Shown: positions 26,076 through 35,165, counted from the stretch's first letter. The stretch is DNA of 64,000 nt from UBA4479 sp963974935 (GCA_963974935.1 CAXBEV010000001.1:248001-312000), one strand, 5' to 3'. Made by a program: numbers and translations. The notes: generated by a model from the letters alone, not told the origin.

Positions 26076-26088
26076 CGCTGGCTCGGGA

Positions 26089-26745
26089 TTAAGCCCGTTT
26101 TTCTTTGTAGTTACAAATGGATGCCAAAATGCAGGTGGGGCATTTCGGCGCCCTGGCGCGGCACACATGCTTGCCGAAATCGAGCAATTTCATGTGCCCG
26201 TTCAGTTTAGCCCAAGGTGGTGCACGGGCATCAAGATCGCGCGCCGTTTCGGCTTCGGACTTCCCAGACGCCAGCCCGACGCGGTTACAGACTCGGTGTA
26301 CATGGGTGTCGACTGCGATCACCGGTTCGCCATAGGAGAACAGCAGCATGATGTTCGCGCATTTGCGCCCGATGCCGGGCAATGCCATCAGCCCGGCGCG
26401 GTCTCGGGGAATCTTGCCGTCGTGAAGATTCAGTACGGCGCGGCAGAGCTTTTTCAGGTTCCGGGTCTTCATATTATAGAGCCCGCACGGCTTGATCGCT
26501 ACGGCCACCTCGGCGTCGCTGAGCGCTAAGATCGCAGCGGGGGTGTCGGCGCGTTCAAACAATTGGGTTTTCGCTTTTAAGGTATTGGCATCCCGGCTTT
26601 GCGCTGACAGCAAGCAGCCGACCAGGGCGCGAAACAGGTCGATATCTTCTTTCACCGTGGGCGGGCGTGCGGCATCGCTCGGAAAAAGCGCTTCAAGCCG
26701 TTCGAAAACGGTCTCAATCTGTTTTGGTTTCAGCGGTGACGTCAT
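26089..26745 (-). CDS. nth: Endonuclease III family DNA glycosylase
   Basis: 218 residues from the ATG at 26745; a longer open frame upstream has no coding character. The helix-hairpin-helix LPGIGRKCANIML carries the catalytic lysine (about 124) and VDTHVHRV the catalytic aspartate (about 142). Four cysteines near the C-terminus are spaced C-x6-C-x2-C-x5-C, the iron-sulfur cluster arrangement of E. coli Nth. It removes oxidised pyrimidines from DNA and nicks the abasic site. It is divergent from proS and lies upstream of, but is not obviously cotranscribed with, the ggp operon. Confidence 0.9.
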   Translation of the reverse strand: MTSPLKPKQIETVFERLEALFPSDAARPPTVKEDIDLFRALVGCLLSAQSRDANTLKAKTQLFERADTPAAILALSDAEVAVAIKPCGLYNMKTRNLKKLCRAVLNLHDGKIPRDRAGLMALPGIGRKCANIMLLFSYGEPVIAVDTHVHRVCNRVGLASGKSEAETARDLDARAPPWAKLNGHMKLLDFGKHVCRARAPKCPTCILASICNYKEKRA

Positions 26746-26895
26746 GTATTTGAATACGCATGTAACTGCCGGCTGGATTGCTTTCGCGCCAATGCACGGT
26801 CGTCGCCCTTGCCATTCAACGATATTCGTTGGAAAAACGGGCCTTAGCGGGCTACGGTCCGCCGACATTTATAATCAAGAGAGCCCGCACGTCCC

Positions 26896-28659
26896 ATGAA
26901 AGCATCGCAAATCGGCCTTCAGATTCTTCGCGAAATGCCCTCCGACGCCGACGATCTGGCGCACGCGTGGTTGTTGCGCGGCGGCTATATCCATCGTCAC
27001 GCCGCCGGCATTTATTGCTTCACTGGGATGATGTATCGGGTCGAGCAAAAGGTTTCTAACATCGTCGCCGAAGAAATCACCCGCTTCGGCGGTATGCAGG
27101 TGCGCCTGCCGATTCTGCAAAGTGCCGAAATCTGGGAACAATCCGGGCGTTGGGCGGTGTATGAAAAAGCCAGTCTGATGTTCCAGTCCACGGACCGCAA
27201 AGGTCGCCTGTTCGGCCTCAGCCCGACGGCCGAAGAAGTGGTGTGTGACTTGGCGAAGCATTTGATCCGCAGCCCGGCACAGATGCCGCTGAATTTGTTT
27301 CAGCAAAACCACAAGTTTCGGGATGAACTTCGTCCCCGTTCGGGTCTGTTGCGGTCGCGCGAATTCATCATGATGGATGCGTACAGCTTCGATTTGGACG
27401 AAGAGGGTCTTGATCTTTCGTATCGCAAGATGCGCCAAGCGTATCATGCGATTTATAAAAAGTTGGGCTTTGAATACATCGTCGTGCAGGCAGACTCCGG
27501 CGCCATTGGTGGCTCGGCGTCCGAAGAGTTCATGGCCACCAGTGCCGCCGGTGAAGATACTTTGCTGTTCAGCGACGGCTACGCTGCAAACCTCGAGCGC
27601 GCGATTAGCGAAGCGCCGACCGCCGTACCGGGCCCCGACGGCGAAATGGAAATCATCGCGACGCCGGATTCCGGAACCATCAAAAAAGTCGCCGATTTCG
27701 TCGGCGTGGATGCGTCGGCTGTGCTGAAAACCTTGGTGTTTGATCTGATCTATAATGACCGGTCTGAGCCGATTGTGGTGCTGATCCGTGGCGACAGCGA
27801 CGTCAACGCGGTCAAGCTTGCGAACCATTTCGGCGCCATCGCGGCGGAGCCGTCGGACGCTGAAACGGTGACCAAAGTCACCGGGGCTGCGCCGGGTTAC
27901 GTCGGGCCCATCGGCATGACGCCCGGTGTGCGGATGATCGCAGACAAGACCCTCGAAGGTCTGACCAGTGTGGTCTCCGGCTGTTGTGCGCCTGAAAAAC
28001 ATGCGGTGCGCGCCAAACCCGGCCGTGATTTTGAGATGCCCGAGATCACCGACCTGCGCATGGCGCGCGTCGGCGAAATGGGGCCCGACGGCACCGTGCT
28101 TCGTGACTGCAAAGGCATCGAGATCGGGCATATCTTTAAGCTCGGCAGCAAGTATTCCGAAGCCCTCAACGCCGGCGTCACCGACTCTGAACAAAAATTC
28201 CGCAACTTCCAAATGGGCTGTTACGGCATCGGCACAACGCGCATTCAACAAGCGATGGTCGACCAGAACTGCGATGCCGAGACCGGTATCAAATGGCCAG
28301 TGATCATCGCGCCGTTCCATGCGCACCTGATCCCGGTCAAGGCGGACGACCCTGAAATGATGGGCGCCGCCGAGGCGATGGCCGCGCAACTCGAAGCGCA
28401 GGGCTGCGAGTGCATGATCGACGACCGTAAAGGTTCGGTCGGCTCCAAGCTGAAAGACAGCGATATCCTCGGTCTGCCGCTCCGTGTCGTGTTCGGCCGT
28501 GATCTCAAAGAAGGGAAGGTGGAAATCTATAACCGCCTCACCGACGAAAAAGACATCGTCAGCCTCGACGAGGCGACCAAACGCCTTGCCGATTTCGTCA
28601 CCGCTGAAATCGCCGCCGCCAACGCGCGACGCGACGCCGTCGTCGCAGAAGGGGTATAA
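26896..28659 (+). CDS. proS: Prolyl-tRNA synthetase, full-length bacterial type with editing domain
   Basis: 587 residues. Class II motifs appear (FRDELRPRSGLLRSREF; GCYGIGTTR) with the anticodon-binding domain at the C-terminus. Between motifs 2 and 3 is the YbaK-like INS editing domain of about 180 residues, including the lysine in VLKTLVF that hydrolyses Ala-tRNA(Pro) in E. coli ProRS. Alphaproteobacteria usually carry a shorter ProRS of about 440 residues without this insertion, so this gene may be transferred or a second copy. A TATAAT box lies at 26870-26875 in the divergent gap with nth, without a good -35 box. Confidence 0.92.
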   Translation: MKASQIGLQILREMPSDADDLAHAWLLRGGYIHRHAAGIYCFTGMMYRVEQKVSNIVAEEITRFGGMQVRLPILQSAEIWEQSGRWAVYEKASLMFQSTDRKGRLFGLSPTAEEVVCDLAKHLIRSPAQMPLNLFQQNHKFRDELRPRSGLLRSREFIMMDAYSFDLDEEGLDLSYRKMRQAYHAIYKKLGFEYIVVQADSGAIGGSASEEFMATSAAGEDTLLFSDGYAANLERAISEAPTAVPGPDGEMEIIATPDSGTIKKVADFVGVDASAVLKTLVFDLIYNDRSEPIVVLIRGDSDVNAVKLANHFGAIAAEPSDAETVTKVTGAAPGYVGPIGMTPGVRMIADKTLEGLTSVVSGCCAPEKHAVRAKPGRDFEMPEITDLRMARVGEMGPDGTVLRDCKGIEIGHIFKLGSKYSEALNAGVTDSEQKFRNFQMGCYGIGTTRIQQAMVDQNCDAETGIKWPVIIAPFHAHLIPVKADDPEMMGAAEAMAAQLEAQGCECMIDDRKGSVGSKLKDSDILGLPLRVVFGRDLKEGKVEIYNRLTDEKDIVSLDEATKRLADFVTAEIAAANARRDAVVAEGV

Positions 28660-28697
28660 GGTTTGGCCACGTCATTTGCACATGGGAGCACACATCA

Positions 28698-29486
28698 ATG
28701 AACATCCGTATGGACGGGCGCGTGGCGTTAATCACGGGTGGAAGCCTTGGGCTCGGCAAGGCGATGGCCGAAGCGTTTGCGGCAGCGGGGGCGAGCGTTG
28801 CGATCGTCGCACGTCGTCCTGAGGTGTTGGCTGAGGCGAAGGCGGCGATTGAGGCTGTGGCCGACGGTGGTGCCAAGGTATGCGCCGTGGCTGCCGACAT
28901 TCGCACGGACGCGGAATGCCAGCGTGTGATCGACGAGGCGCAAGCCGCGCTCGGCCCCATCGATGTGTTGGTCAACAACGCCGGTACGTCCAGGCGCGGA
29001 CCATTTCTAGAAATCGATGACGCCGCCTGGCAAGACGATCTGGACCTAAAGCTTTTTGCCGCGATCCGGCTGTCGCGTTTGGTTATTCCGGGTATGCGGG
29101 AGCGCCGTTGGGGCCGGATCATCAACGTGCTGAACGTCGGCGCGAAGATGCCGGGAGCCGAAGGCGCACCGACGGCAGTCAGCCGGGCGGCTGGCATGGC
29201 ATTGATGAAAGTGCTGTCCAACGAAAACGCTAAGCACAATGTGCTGGTCAACAGCCTGCACGTCGGCAAAATTCGCTCCGACCAGTGGGAGCGTCGCCAT
29301 GAGGCCGACACGCGCGGTCTGACACTGGATGAATGGTACGATGAAGAAGGCAAAAGCCAACCCATGGGCCGCTTGGGCCTGCCCGAAGAGTTCGCCGCCA
29401 TGGCGTGCTTCTTGGCATCCGATGCCGGGTCGTACATTACAGGGGCTGCGATCAACGTTGACGGCGGGCTCTGTAAAGTCGGGTGA
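28698..29486 (+). CDS. Short-chain dehydrogenase/reductase with degenerate active site
   Basis: 262 residues. The Rossmann motif TGGSLGLG (13-20), VNNAG and the C-terminal LGLPEEFAAMACFLASD...GAAINVDGG are those of classical SDRs. At the catalytic position, however, the usual YxxxK reads T159-A-V-S-R163, and the usual serine in the preceding strand (NVLNVGAK) is absent. Either it belongs to a divergent SDR clade with another mechanism or it is a cofactor-binding non-enzyme. It starts 38 bases after proS on the same strand and is convergent with the EamA gene. Confidence 0.8.
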   Translation: MNIRMDGRVALITGGSLGLGKAMAEAFAAAGASVAIVARRPEVLAEAKAAIEAVADGGAKVCAVAADIRTDAECQRVIDEAQAALGPIDVLVNNAGTSRRGPFLEIDDAAWQDDLDLKLFAAIRLSRLVIPGMRERRWGRIINVLNVGAKMPGAEGAPTAVSRAAGMALMKVLSNENAKHNVLVNSLHVGKIRSDQWERRHEADTRGLTLDEWYDEEGKSQPMGRLGLPEEFAAMACFLASDAGSYITGAAINVDGGLCKVG

Positions 29487-29490
29487 TTCG

Positions 29491-30399
29491 TTAGGCGACG
29501 ACCCGGCGCCGCGAAAGTCGCCAGAACGCATGTAGCGTAATCGCGCCGAGGACAACCGCTCCGCCGATGAATGTCTGCGCATCGGGTCGCTCATCGATCA
29601 CCCACCATACCCAAAACGGGCCGAGCACGGTCTCAACGAGCATCAACAAGGCCACTTCGGGCGCCGGCACGGTGCGAGGCCCAAGGGTAATCAGACCGAA
29701 CGATACCGGCAGCACAATTAATCCCATGATCAATATCAAGATGAATTGCGTGCCCTCGGGGCTGCCGGCGCCGATTAATGGTTGTGCGAAAGGTGCGGCG
29801 AGCATCGCCGAGATCAAACCGCCCAGTGCCGTCGCCGGGATCATATTGTGTACTTTAACCCGGCGGATGACGGTAAAGCCTACCGCCAACGACAATGCCG
29901 TGATCACTGCACAGAAATCGCCTAAGGCGGTGCCGGCTTGAATGCCGCCGGATACGACAATCGCAACACCGACGATTCCGGCTGCGATGGCTGCCCATGT
30001 TGGCCCAGCGACGCGTTCGCGCAGAAATAGCACCGACAATAAACCGGCAAACAGCGGGCCGGCGGCAAGAATTACCAACACGTTAGCGACTTTGGTGTTC
30101 TCAATCGCAATCACGAAAGAAACCGCGTTGACCGCATAAATGATGGCGACCACCAGCCCGACCATTCCCAGCGCCTTGATTTCACGGACCGCGTATCGAC
30201 CACGCGCGGTAAAGAACACCACCATCAAGGCGATCCCCATCAACAGGCCGCGCGAAAACGTCATGGTCCACGGATCGGTATCAATGAGCCGCATTAAAAG
30301 CGTATCGGGGGTCAAAACCAACACGCCGAACAACGTCAGCGCAAATCCGCGACGATGGGTTATGGCATTATCGGCCTCGGTCATCTCAGGGCTCTCCAA
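29491..30399 (-). CDS. EamA/DMT-family transporter
   Basis: 302 residues, about ten hydrophobic segments in two EamA repeats. It opens with FALTLFGVLVLTPDTLLMRLI, followed by the VANVLVILAAGPLFAGLLSVLFLRERV stretch closing the first repeat (key residues are the late Glu and Arg), and ends VLGPFWVWWVIDERPDAQTFIGG. It is an inner membrane exporter of unknown substrate. It ends 5 bases from the SDR stop and stands 65 bases downstream of the HDAC-family gene on the same strand. Confidence 0.83.
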   Translation of the reverse strand: MESPEMTEADNAITHRRGFALTLFGVLVLTPDTLLMRLIDTDPWTMTFSRGLLMGIALMVVFFTARGRYAVREIKALGMVGLVVAIIYAVNAVSFVIAIENTKVANVLVILAAGPLFAGLLSVLFLRERVAGPTWAAIAAGIVGVAIVVSGGIQAGTALGDFCAVITALSLAVGFTVIRRVKVHNMIPATALGGLISAMLAAPFAQPLIGAGSPEGTQFILILIMGLIVLPVSFGLITLGPRTVPAPEVALLMLVETVLGPFWVWWVIDERPDAQTFIGGAVVLGAITLHAFWRLSRRRVVA

Positions 30400-30464
30400 T
30401 GATCAATATGCCAAAACCAACGTGTAAACGGTGCTGTATAGGATTTAGGCGCTGACGTGTTGAT

Positions 30465-31565
30465 TTATTCTTGTTCGGCGAACGCCGGCAAATGGTATGC
30501 GATGGCGGCTTCGGCGTCTTCAAGGCCGTATTCCATAAGTGGCGGCGGTGCCGCGCCGGCCAATACCGTAAGTACGGCATGAACGGCGTTTGAAAGGCTT
30601 TCCGTGTGGTACCCGCCTTCAAGCACCATCGCAATACGGCCTTCGCAATGTCTATCTGCAATTTTTTGCATGATATCGGTAAAAGCCGCGAAACCGGCGT
30701 AACTGACGTTCATGGCCAGGTCCAACCGATGCGCGTCAAACCCAGCCGAAACCAGGACCAGATCCGGCTTGAACCAATTTGCAGCGGGGATGACGATCTC
30801 ATTCATCGCCTTCAGCATCACCGCATCGCCGGTGCCGCCCGCTAGGGGAATATTGATCGTCGTCCCTTCACCAAGACCGGCGCCGACCTCTTCAAGATGG
30901 CCCGAGCCTGGATAAAATGGCGATGCCCTGTGCATGTCTATGAATAGCGTGTCCGGGTCCGACCAGAAGATATCCTGGGTGCCGTTACCGTGATGTGCAT
31001 CCCAATCGAGAATCATCACTTTCTTTAATCCGAGCGCGGATTGTGCGTGCGCAGCCGCGACCGCGACGTTGTTAAACAGACAAAACCCGCGCGCGCGCAC
31101 GGGTTCGGCATGATGGCCGGGCGGTCTCACAACGGCAAATGCGCTGTCTGCCTTCTTGGCAGCCACGGCCTCAACGGCTTTGATGGCACAGCCGGCGGCA
31201 ACCTCGGCCGCTTCGACGCTGCCGGCTGAAACGGCGGTGGTGTCGGTATCGAGCCAGGCATTTTGTCCGCGCAGGCTATAGATATCGTCTAAATATGAGG
31301 TCGTGTGTACACGCGACAATTGTTCGCGTGTTGCCACCGCACCGCGCGCAATGCGCACGCCGGGGATCGGTTTTTGATCCAATAGGTCCTTGATCGCGGT
31401 TAGGCGTCCGGGATGTTCCGGATAGCTCCACTTAGCGTCAAGGCCGCGCAATATTTCGCGTACGCGGCGTTCCAAGCGACCGGGCAGGAACGGCTCTTCG
31501 ACCTCTGGATTGTGGCCGAGCATCCTTTCGTCATATAAAACCAGTACGTTCTTTGCGTCGCTCAT
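30465..31565 (-). CDS. HDAC/acetylpolyamine amidohydrolase family deacetylase
   Basis: 366 residues from the ATG at 31565, with GAGG 8 bases upstream. Zinc-hydrolase motifs are intact: RPPGHHAEP (the paired histidines), GFCLFNNVAVAA, the metal-binding ILDWDAHHGNGTQDIF and VSAGFDAH, and a GGYHTESL tail with glycine and tyrosine near the active site. Bacterial members deacetylate acetylpolyamines, acetoin-related or other small amides, or lysines. Its start overlaps the stop of the GNAT gene by one base, so a deacetylase and a probable acetyltransferase are made from one transcript. Confidence 0.85.
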   Translation of the reverse strand: MSDAKNVLVLYDERMLGHNPEVEEPFLPGRLERRVREILRGLDAKWSYPEHPGRLTAIKDLLDQKPIPGVRIARGAVATREQLSRVHTTSYLDDIYSLRGQNAWLDTDTTAVSAGSVEAAEVAAGCAIKAVEAVAAKKADSAFAVVRPPGHHAEPVRARGFCLFNNVAVAAAHAQSALGLKKVMILDWDAHHGNGTQDIFWSDPDTLFIDMHRASPFYPGSGHLEEVGAGLGEGTTINIPLAGGTGDAVMLKAMNEIVIPAANWFKPDLVLVSAGFDAHRLDLAMNVSYAGFAAFTDIMQKIADRHCEGRIAMVLEGGYHTESLSNAVHAVLTVLAGAAPPPLMEYGLEDAEAAIAYHLPAFAEQE

Positions 31566-32059
31566 CAATCGTCCTCATGTTCTGGAATTTGTTCCGATGT
31601 TGCTAAGCGATTCAAAACATCTGCAACCGGCGCTGCCGCGCGCACACCGGTTGTTTTGAAGCCCAATCGCGACCACGTCGCTTCAGCTTCGATGTTCGTT
31701 GTCGCATATTCCAAAATCAGATCATCAATGCCGTTTTCGGACGCAAACGTCACTAGGTCACGGACGATGGCTTTGCTGATACCAAACTGGCGTGCCTCTG
31801 GCTCAACCCATAAGTCGTCGATAACGGCATATGAGATACCTTTTCGTTCGGGATTTTTCCACATGTCATCGACGTGCCAAAGCGCAATATCGCCCATCGC
31901 CAGCAATTTTGTCCCAGGCCCTGAATCGGCGACCAACAGTTTGCTGAAGCGGTTGCTCATCAAATCATCAAGCCGTGCGGTGAGTTCCTGATGGCCCTTT
32001 GCATTGAGCTTCAAGATACTCGGGTCAACGCCGGCGACGTGCGCGTCCAGTTTCAGCAA
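31565..32059 (-). CDS. GNAT-family N-acetyltransferase
   Basis: 164 residues if read from the first conventional start (TTG at 32059). The acetyl-CoA site is seen in IDDLWVEPEARQFGISKAIV, a degenerate R/Q-x-x-G-x-A loop, followed by YATTNIEAEATWSRLGFK. The reading frame continues upstream without ATG, GTG or TTG and encodes THTIRDATENDKPSLIDFL, which looks like the missing first strand and helix of the GNAT fold. An AGGAG lies 6 bases before an ATC codon at 32122-32120, so the true start may be that non-standard codon, giving 185 residues. It is coupled to the HDAC-family gene. Confidence 0.75.
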   Translation of the reverse strand: MLKLDAHVAGVDPSILKLNAKGHQELTARLDDLMSNRFSKLLVADSGPGTKLLAMGDIALWHVDDMWKNPERKGISYAVIDDLWVEPEARQFGISKAIVRDLVTFASENGIDDLILEYATTNIEAEATWSRLGFKTTGVRAAAPVADVLNRLATSEQIPEHEDD

Positions 32060-32217
32060 AAAATCGATAAGGCTTGGTTTGTCATTCTCGGTCGCATCGC
32101 GAATGGTATGCGTTTTGGTGATTGAGGTCTCCTGTGCCTGAGGTATATCTAATCAATTATCGGCATTGATTCAAATGCACCCTCCGGATCATATCGCATT
32201 ACGCAAAGGAGATACGT

Positions 32218-32832
32218 GTGAAACTGTATTACGGAAAAACATCCCCCTATGTACGTAAGGTTTTGGTTGCCGCCATCGAATGCGGGTTGGAGGCGCAGAT
32301 CACACGCGAAGAAATTCTGCCGTGGGAACCCGACACGACATATGCGGAGATCAACCCCTTAGGCAAAGTTCCGGCGCTTGTGACCAACAGCGGTCAACTT
32401 CTTTACGATAGCCGGGTGATCGTCGAATACCTGGACAGCCTTCACGACGGCGCGAAGCTGATCCCTGAGGGCTCGGCGCGGTTTGAAACGTTCCGTATCG
32501 CCAGCCTCGGCGACGGTATGATGGAAGCGATGATCCTTCTGTTCAGCGAATTGCAGCGCCGCCCCAGCGAACTGCATTGGCCGTATTGGGATGATCGTAT
32601 GCGGACAAAGGTCATCCATGCGCTGGATCAATTAGAAAAGGACGCCGCCGGATTTGATCCGGAAAAACCCGACCTGGCGCAAATCACCGCAGCGGTGGGG
32701 GTTGCATGGATGGCATTCAGAGAGAGTATCCTACACATCGACTTCAAAGCCGGGCACCCACGACTTGCTGCATGGTTTGAGGCATTTTCCGCCCGCCCTT
32801 CGATGCAAAACACGATTCCTGTCGCGCACTGA
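32218..32832 (+). CDS. Glutathione S-transferase family protein
   Basis: 204 residues from a GTG start with AAAGGAG upstream. The N-terminal thioredoxin-like domain reads KLYYGKTSPYVRKVLVAAIE, with the catalytic serine region SPY, then NPLGKVPALV (cis-Pro) and YDSRVIVEYLD (Ser in the glutathione site). The all-helical C-terminal domain follows. It resembles the bacterial GST group near YibF. It lies 26 bases before the DsbA-like gene and may share its transcript. Confidence 0.87.
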   Translation: MKLYYGKTSPYVRKVLVAAIECGLEAQITREEILPWEPDTTYAEINPLGKVPALVTNSGQLLYDSRVIVEYLDSLHDGAKLIPEGSARFETFRIASLGDGMMEAMILLFSELQRRPSELHWPYWDDRMRTKVIHALDQLEKDAAGFDPEKPDLAQITAAVGVAWMAFRESILHIDFKAGHPRLAAWFEAFSARPSMQNTIPVAH

Positions 32833-32858
32833 CCAACTTCGACATAAGGTCAATTAAT

Positions 32859-33500
32859 ATGCCAATAGATAAGAATGACGCTGTAAACGATCTCGTCGTG
32901 TTGGAAGTTTTTTCCGATTACGTCTGCCCTTGGTGCTATTTGGGGGAAGGCCGGATCAAAGATATTGAGAAGCGCCTGAACGTCGAGGTCAAACGCGTGC
33001 ACTTTCCGTTGCATCCAGAAACGCCGAGCGAAGGCCGGAAGCTCGAAGATCTGTTCAGCACTGGTCCGGAAGAGATCGCGGCTAAAAACATCCGTATGCG
33101 GGGCCTGATGGAAGCCGACGGTTTGCTGTATACGGATCGTACACACACATATAATAGCCGTCTGGCCCAAGAAATCGGCGCATGGGCAGATACACAAAAG
33201 CCAACGCGCAATATCCACGATGCGTTTTTTCACGCATATTTCGTCGACCGCCTCAACATCGGTGATCCAGACGTGATATTGAAAATCGTCGAAGATTGCG
33301 GCCTGGATGTCGAAGAAGCCAAGCGCGTGCTGTCTGATCGTACATTCAAAGACACAGTCGATGCCGATTGGGCGAAGTCACATCAATACGGTGTCACCGG
33401 TGTGCCGACGTTTGTCGCCGGTGGTCGCGGCTTGGTCGGTGCGCAGCCTGTTGACGCGATTGAGCATTTGCTTGCCGAAGCGGGCGCCCATCCTCTATGA
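32859..33500 (+). CDS. DsbA-family (FrnE-like) thiol oxidoreductase
   Basis: 213 residues, no signal peptide, so cytoplasmic. The active site is C23-P-W-C26 followed by YLGEGRI, and the cis-proline loop is GVTGVPTFV; an all-helical insertion lies between, as in FrnE/DSBA-like 2-hydroxychromene isomerase relatives. It probably acts as a cytoplasmic disulfide oxidoreductase or isomerase. It follows the GST gene. The 3' gap contains a weak dyad (GTCTG/CAGAC) but no convincing terminator. Confidence 0.85.
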   Translation: MPIDKNDAVNDLVVLEVFSDYVCPWCYLGEGRIKDIEKRLNVEVKRVHFPLHPETPSEGRKLEDLFSTGPEEIAAKNIRMRGLMEADGLLYTDRTHTYNSRLAQEIGAWADTQKPTRNIHDAFFHAYFVDRLNIGDPDVILKIVEDCGLDVEEAKRVLSDRTFKDTVDADWAKSHQYGVTGVPTFVAGGRGLVGAQPVDAIEHLLAEAGAHPL

Positions 33501-33680
33501 CTTCGCCGTCTGTCGATGGCAGACACCAAGCATGTGCGTATTGATCTGAAACTCCTGAGCGTTTGTAGGTTTCAATAATCACGCCCGCGCGGCTGGAACG
33601 TCGGCGCGCATGTCTGTTTACATAGGCTCGGTATAGATGCCGTCGCCTGTGCCCCTCATGTTATCTGTATGGAGACAGCG

Positions 33681-35165
33681 ATGCATTGGCTGCACGATTT
33701 AAAGCAGGATTGGGTTGGTAATGTCCGCGCTGATCTGCTGGCCGGATTGGTTGTTGCTCTTGCGCTGATCCCCGAAGCCATCGCGTTTTCGATCATCGCT
33801 GGTGTTGATCCGAAGATCGGCTTGTACGCATCGTTCTCCATCGCCGTGATTACGGCCATCGTCGGTGGACGTCCTGGAATGATTTCGGCCGCAACGGCGG
33901 CAACGGCAGTGGTGATGGTGACGCTCGTGCGCGATCATGGTCTGCAATATTTGCTGGCGTGTACGATTCTCACTGGCGGTATTCAAATCGTCGCCGGATA
34001 TCTGAAGCTCGCACGGATGATGACGTTTGTGTCTCGCTCAGTGATGACGGGCTTTGTGAATGCCCTGGCGATCTTGATCTTTATGGCGCAACTACCCGAA
34101 CTGATAAACGTGCCGATTCTGACCTATGCGCTGGTGGCGCTTGGGTTGGCGATCATTTATCTGGTGCCGCTAGTGTTTAAGTCGATCCCGTCACCGCTGC
34201 TTTGCATCATCGTCGTGACGTCACTGGTATGGTTTTTCGATCTTGATCTGCGCACCGTCGGCGATATGGGCGCGCTGCCGGATACGCTGCCGATATTCTT
34301 GTTTCCGGACGTGCCTTTGAATTTTGAAACCTTGATGATCATCTTGCCGTATTCTCTGGCGGTGGCGGCGGTCGGTTTGCTTGAAAGCATGATGACCGCG
34401 CAGATCGTCGACGAATTGACCGACACGACGGGCGACAAAAACCGCGAATGCATCGGCCAAGGGGCCGCGAACTTGGTCACCGGCTTTTTCGGCGGTATGG
34501 CCGGTTGCGCGATGATTGGCCAATCCATCATCAACATTAAGTCTGGCGGACGGGGGCGGCTGTCGTGCTTGTTTGCCGGTGTCGCATTGCTGTTCATGAT
34601 TTTGGTGCTGGGTGATCTGGTCAGCCAGATACCGATGGCGGCATTGGTCGCCATCATGATCATGGTGTCGATCGGCACGTTCAACTGGACATCAATTAAG
34701 AATCTGCGTGAACATCCGCGTTCGTCATCCATCGTGATGCTGAGCACGGTGCTGCTGGTGGTCTATACCCATAACCTCGCCATCGGTGTGTTCTGCGGCG
34801 TGTTGCTGTCGGCGCTGTTTTTTGCCGCCAAGATCGCACAGATTTTCCGCGTCACCAGCACGCTGTCCGACGACGGCAGAGCGCGCACTTATGTGGTCGA
34901 GGGCCAAGTATTCTTTGCCAGTGCGGAAGTCTTCGAAGCCTCATTCGATTACCGCGAGGCCTTGGATCGGGTCGTCATTGACGTCAGCCGCGCCCACATT
35001 TGGGATATTTCGAGTGTTGCCGCCGTTGATATGGTAACTCTTAAATTCAGGCGCGAAGGCACGCAGGTTGAAATCGTCGGCATGAACGAAGCGTCTGTAA
35101 CGATTGTCGATAAACTCGGGATCAGTGATAAGCCCGGGGCATTAGATAAGCTGTTGGGGCATTAG
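33681..35165 (+). CDS. SulP-family anion permease with STAS domain
   Basis: Start taken at ATG 33681 because GGAG sits 6 bases upstream; an ATG four codons earlier overlaps that GGAG. About 494 residues: ten or more hydrophobic segments beginning ADLLAGLVVALALIPEAIAFS, the SulP signature region, including GRPGMISAATAATAVVM, and a C-terminal cytoplasmic STAS domain from about residue 410 (VVIDVSRAHIWDISSVAAVDM). SulP proteins carry sulfate, bicarbonate, chloride or other anions in the inner membrane; the substrate is not clear here. The usp gene follows 13 bases later. Confidence 0.87.
   Translation: MHWLHDLKQDWVGNVRADLLAGLVVALALIPEAIAFSIIAGVDPKIGLYASFSIAVITAIVGGRPGMISAATAATAVVMVTLVRDHGLQYLLACTILTGGIQIVAGYLKLARMMTFVSRSVMTGFVNALAILIFMAQLPELINVPILTYALVALGLAIIYLVPLVFKSIPSPLLCIIVVTSLVWFFDLDLRTVGDMGALPDTLPIFLFPDVPLNFETLMIILPYSLAVAAVGLLESMMTAQIVDELTDTTGDKNRECIGQGAANLVTGFFGGMAGCAMIGQSIINIKSGGRGRLSCLFAGVALLFMILVLGDLVSQIPMAALVAIMIMVSIGTFNWTSIKNLREHPRSSSIVMLSTVLLVVYTHNLAIGVFCGVLLSALFFAAKIAQIFRVTSTLSDDGRARTYVVEGQVFFASAEVFEASFDYREALDRVVIDVSRAHIWDISSVAAVDMVTLKFRREGTQVEIVGMNEASVTIVDKLGISDKPGALDKLLGH

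Noticed and set aside
26084..26106. Plus-strand hairpin CGGG-ATTAAG-CCCG followed by TTTTTCTTT, terminator-like
   Set aside because: No plus-strand gene ends here; it covers the nth stop codon on the other strand, and the stem has only four pairs.
26875..28389. Minus-strand open frame of 504 codons opposite proS
   Set aside because: Antisense shadow of a certain gene; composition is His/Arg-biased with no recognisable domain.
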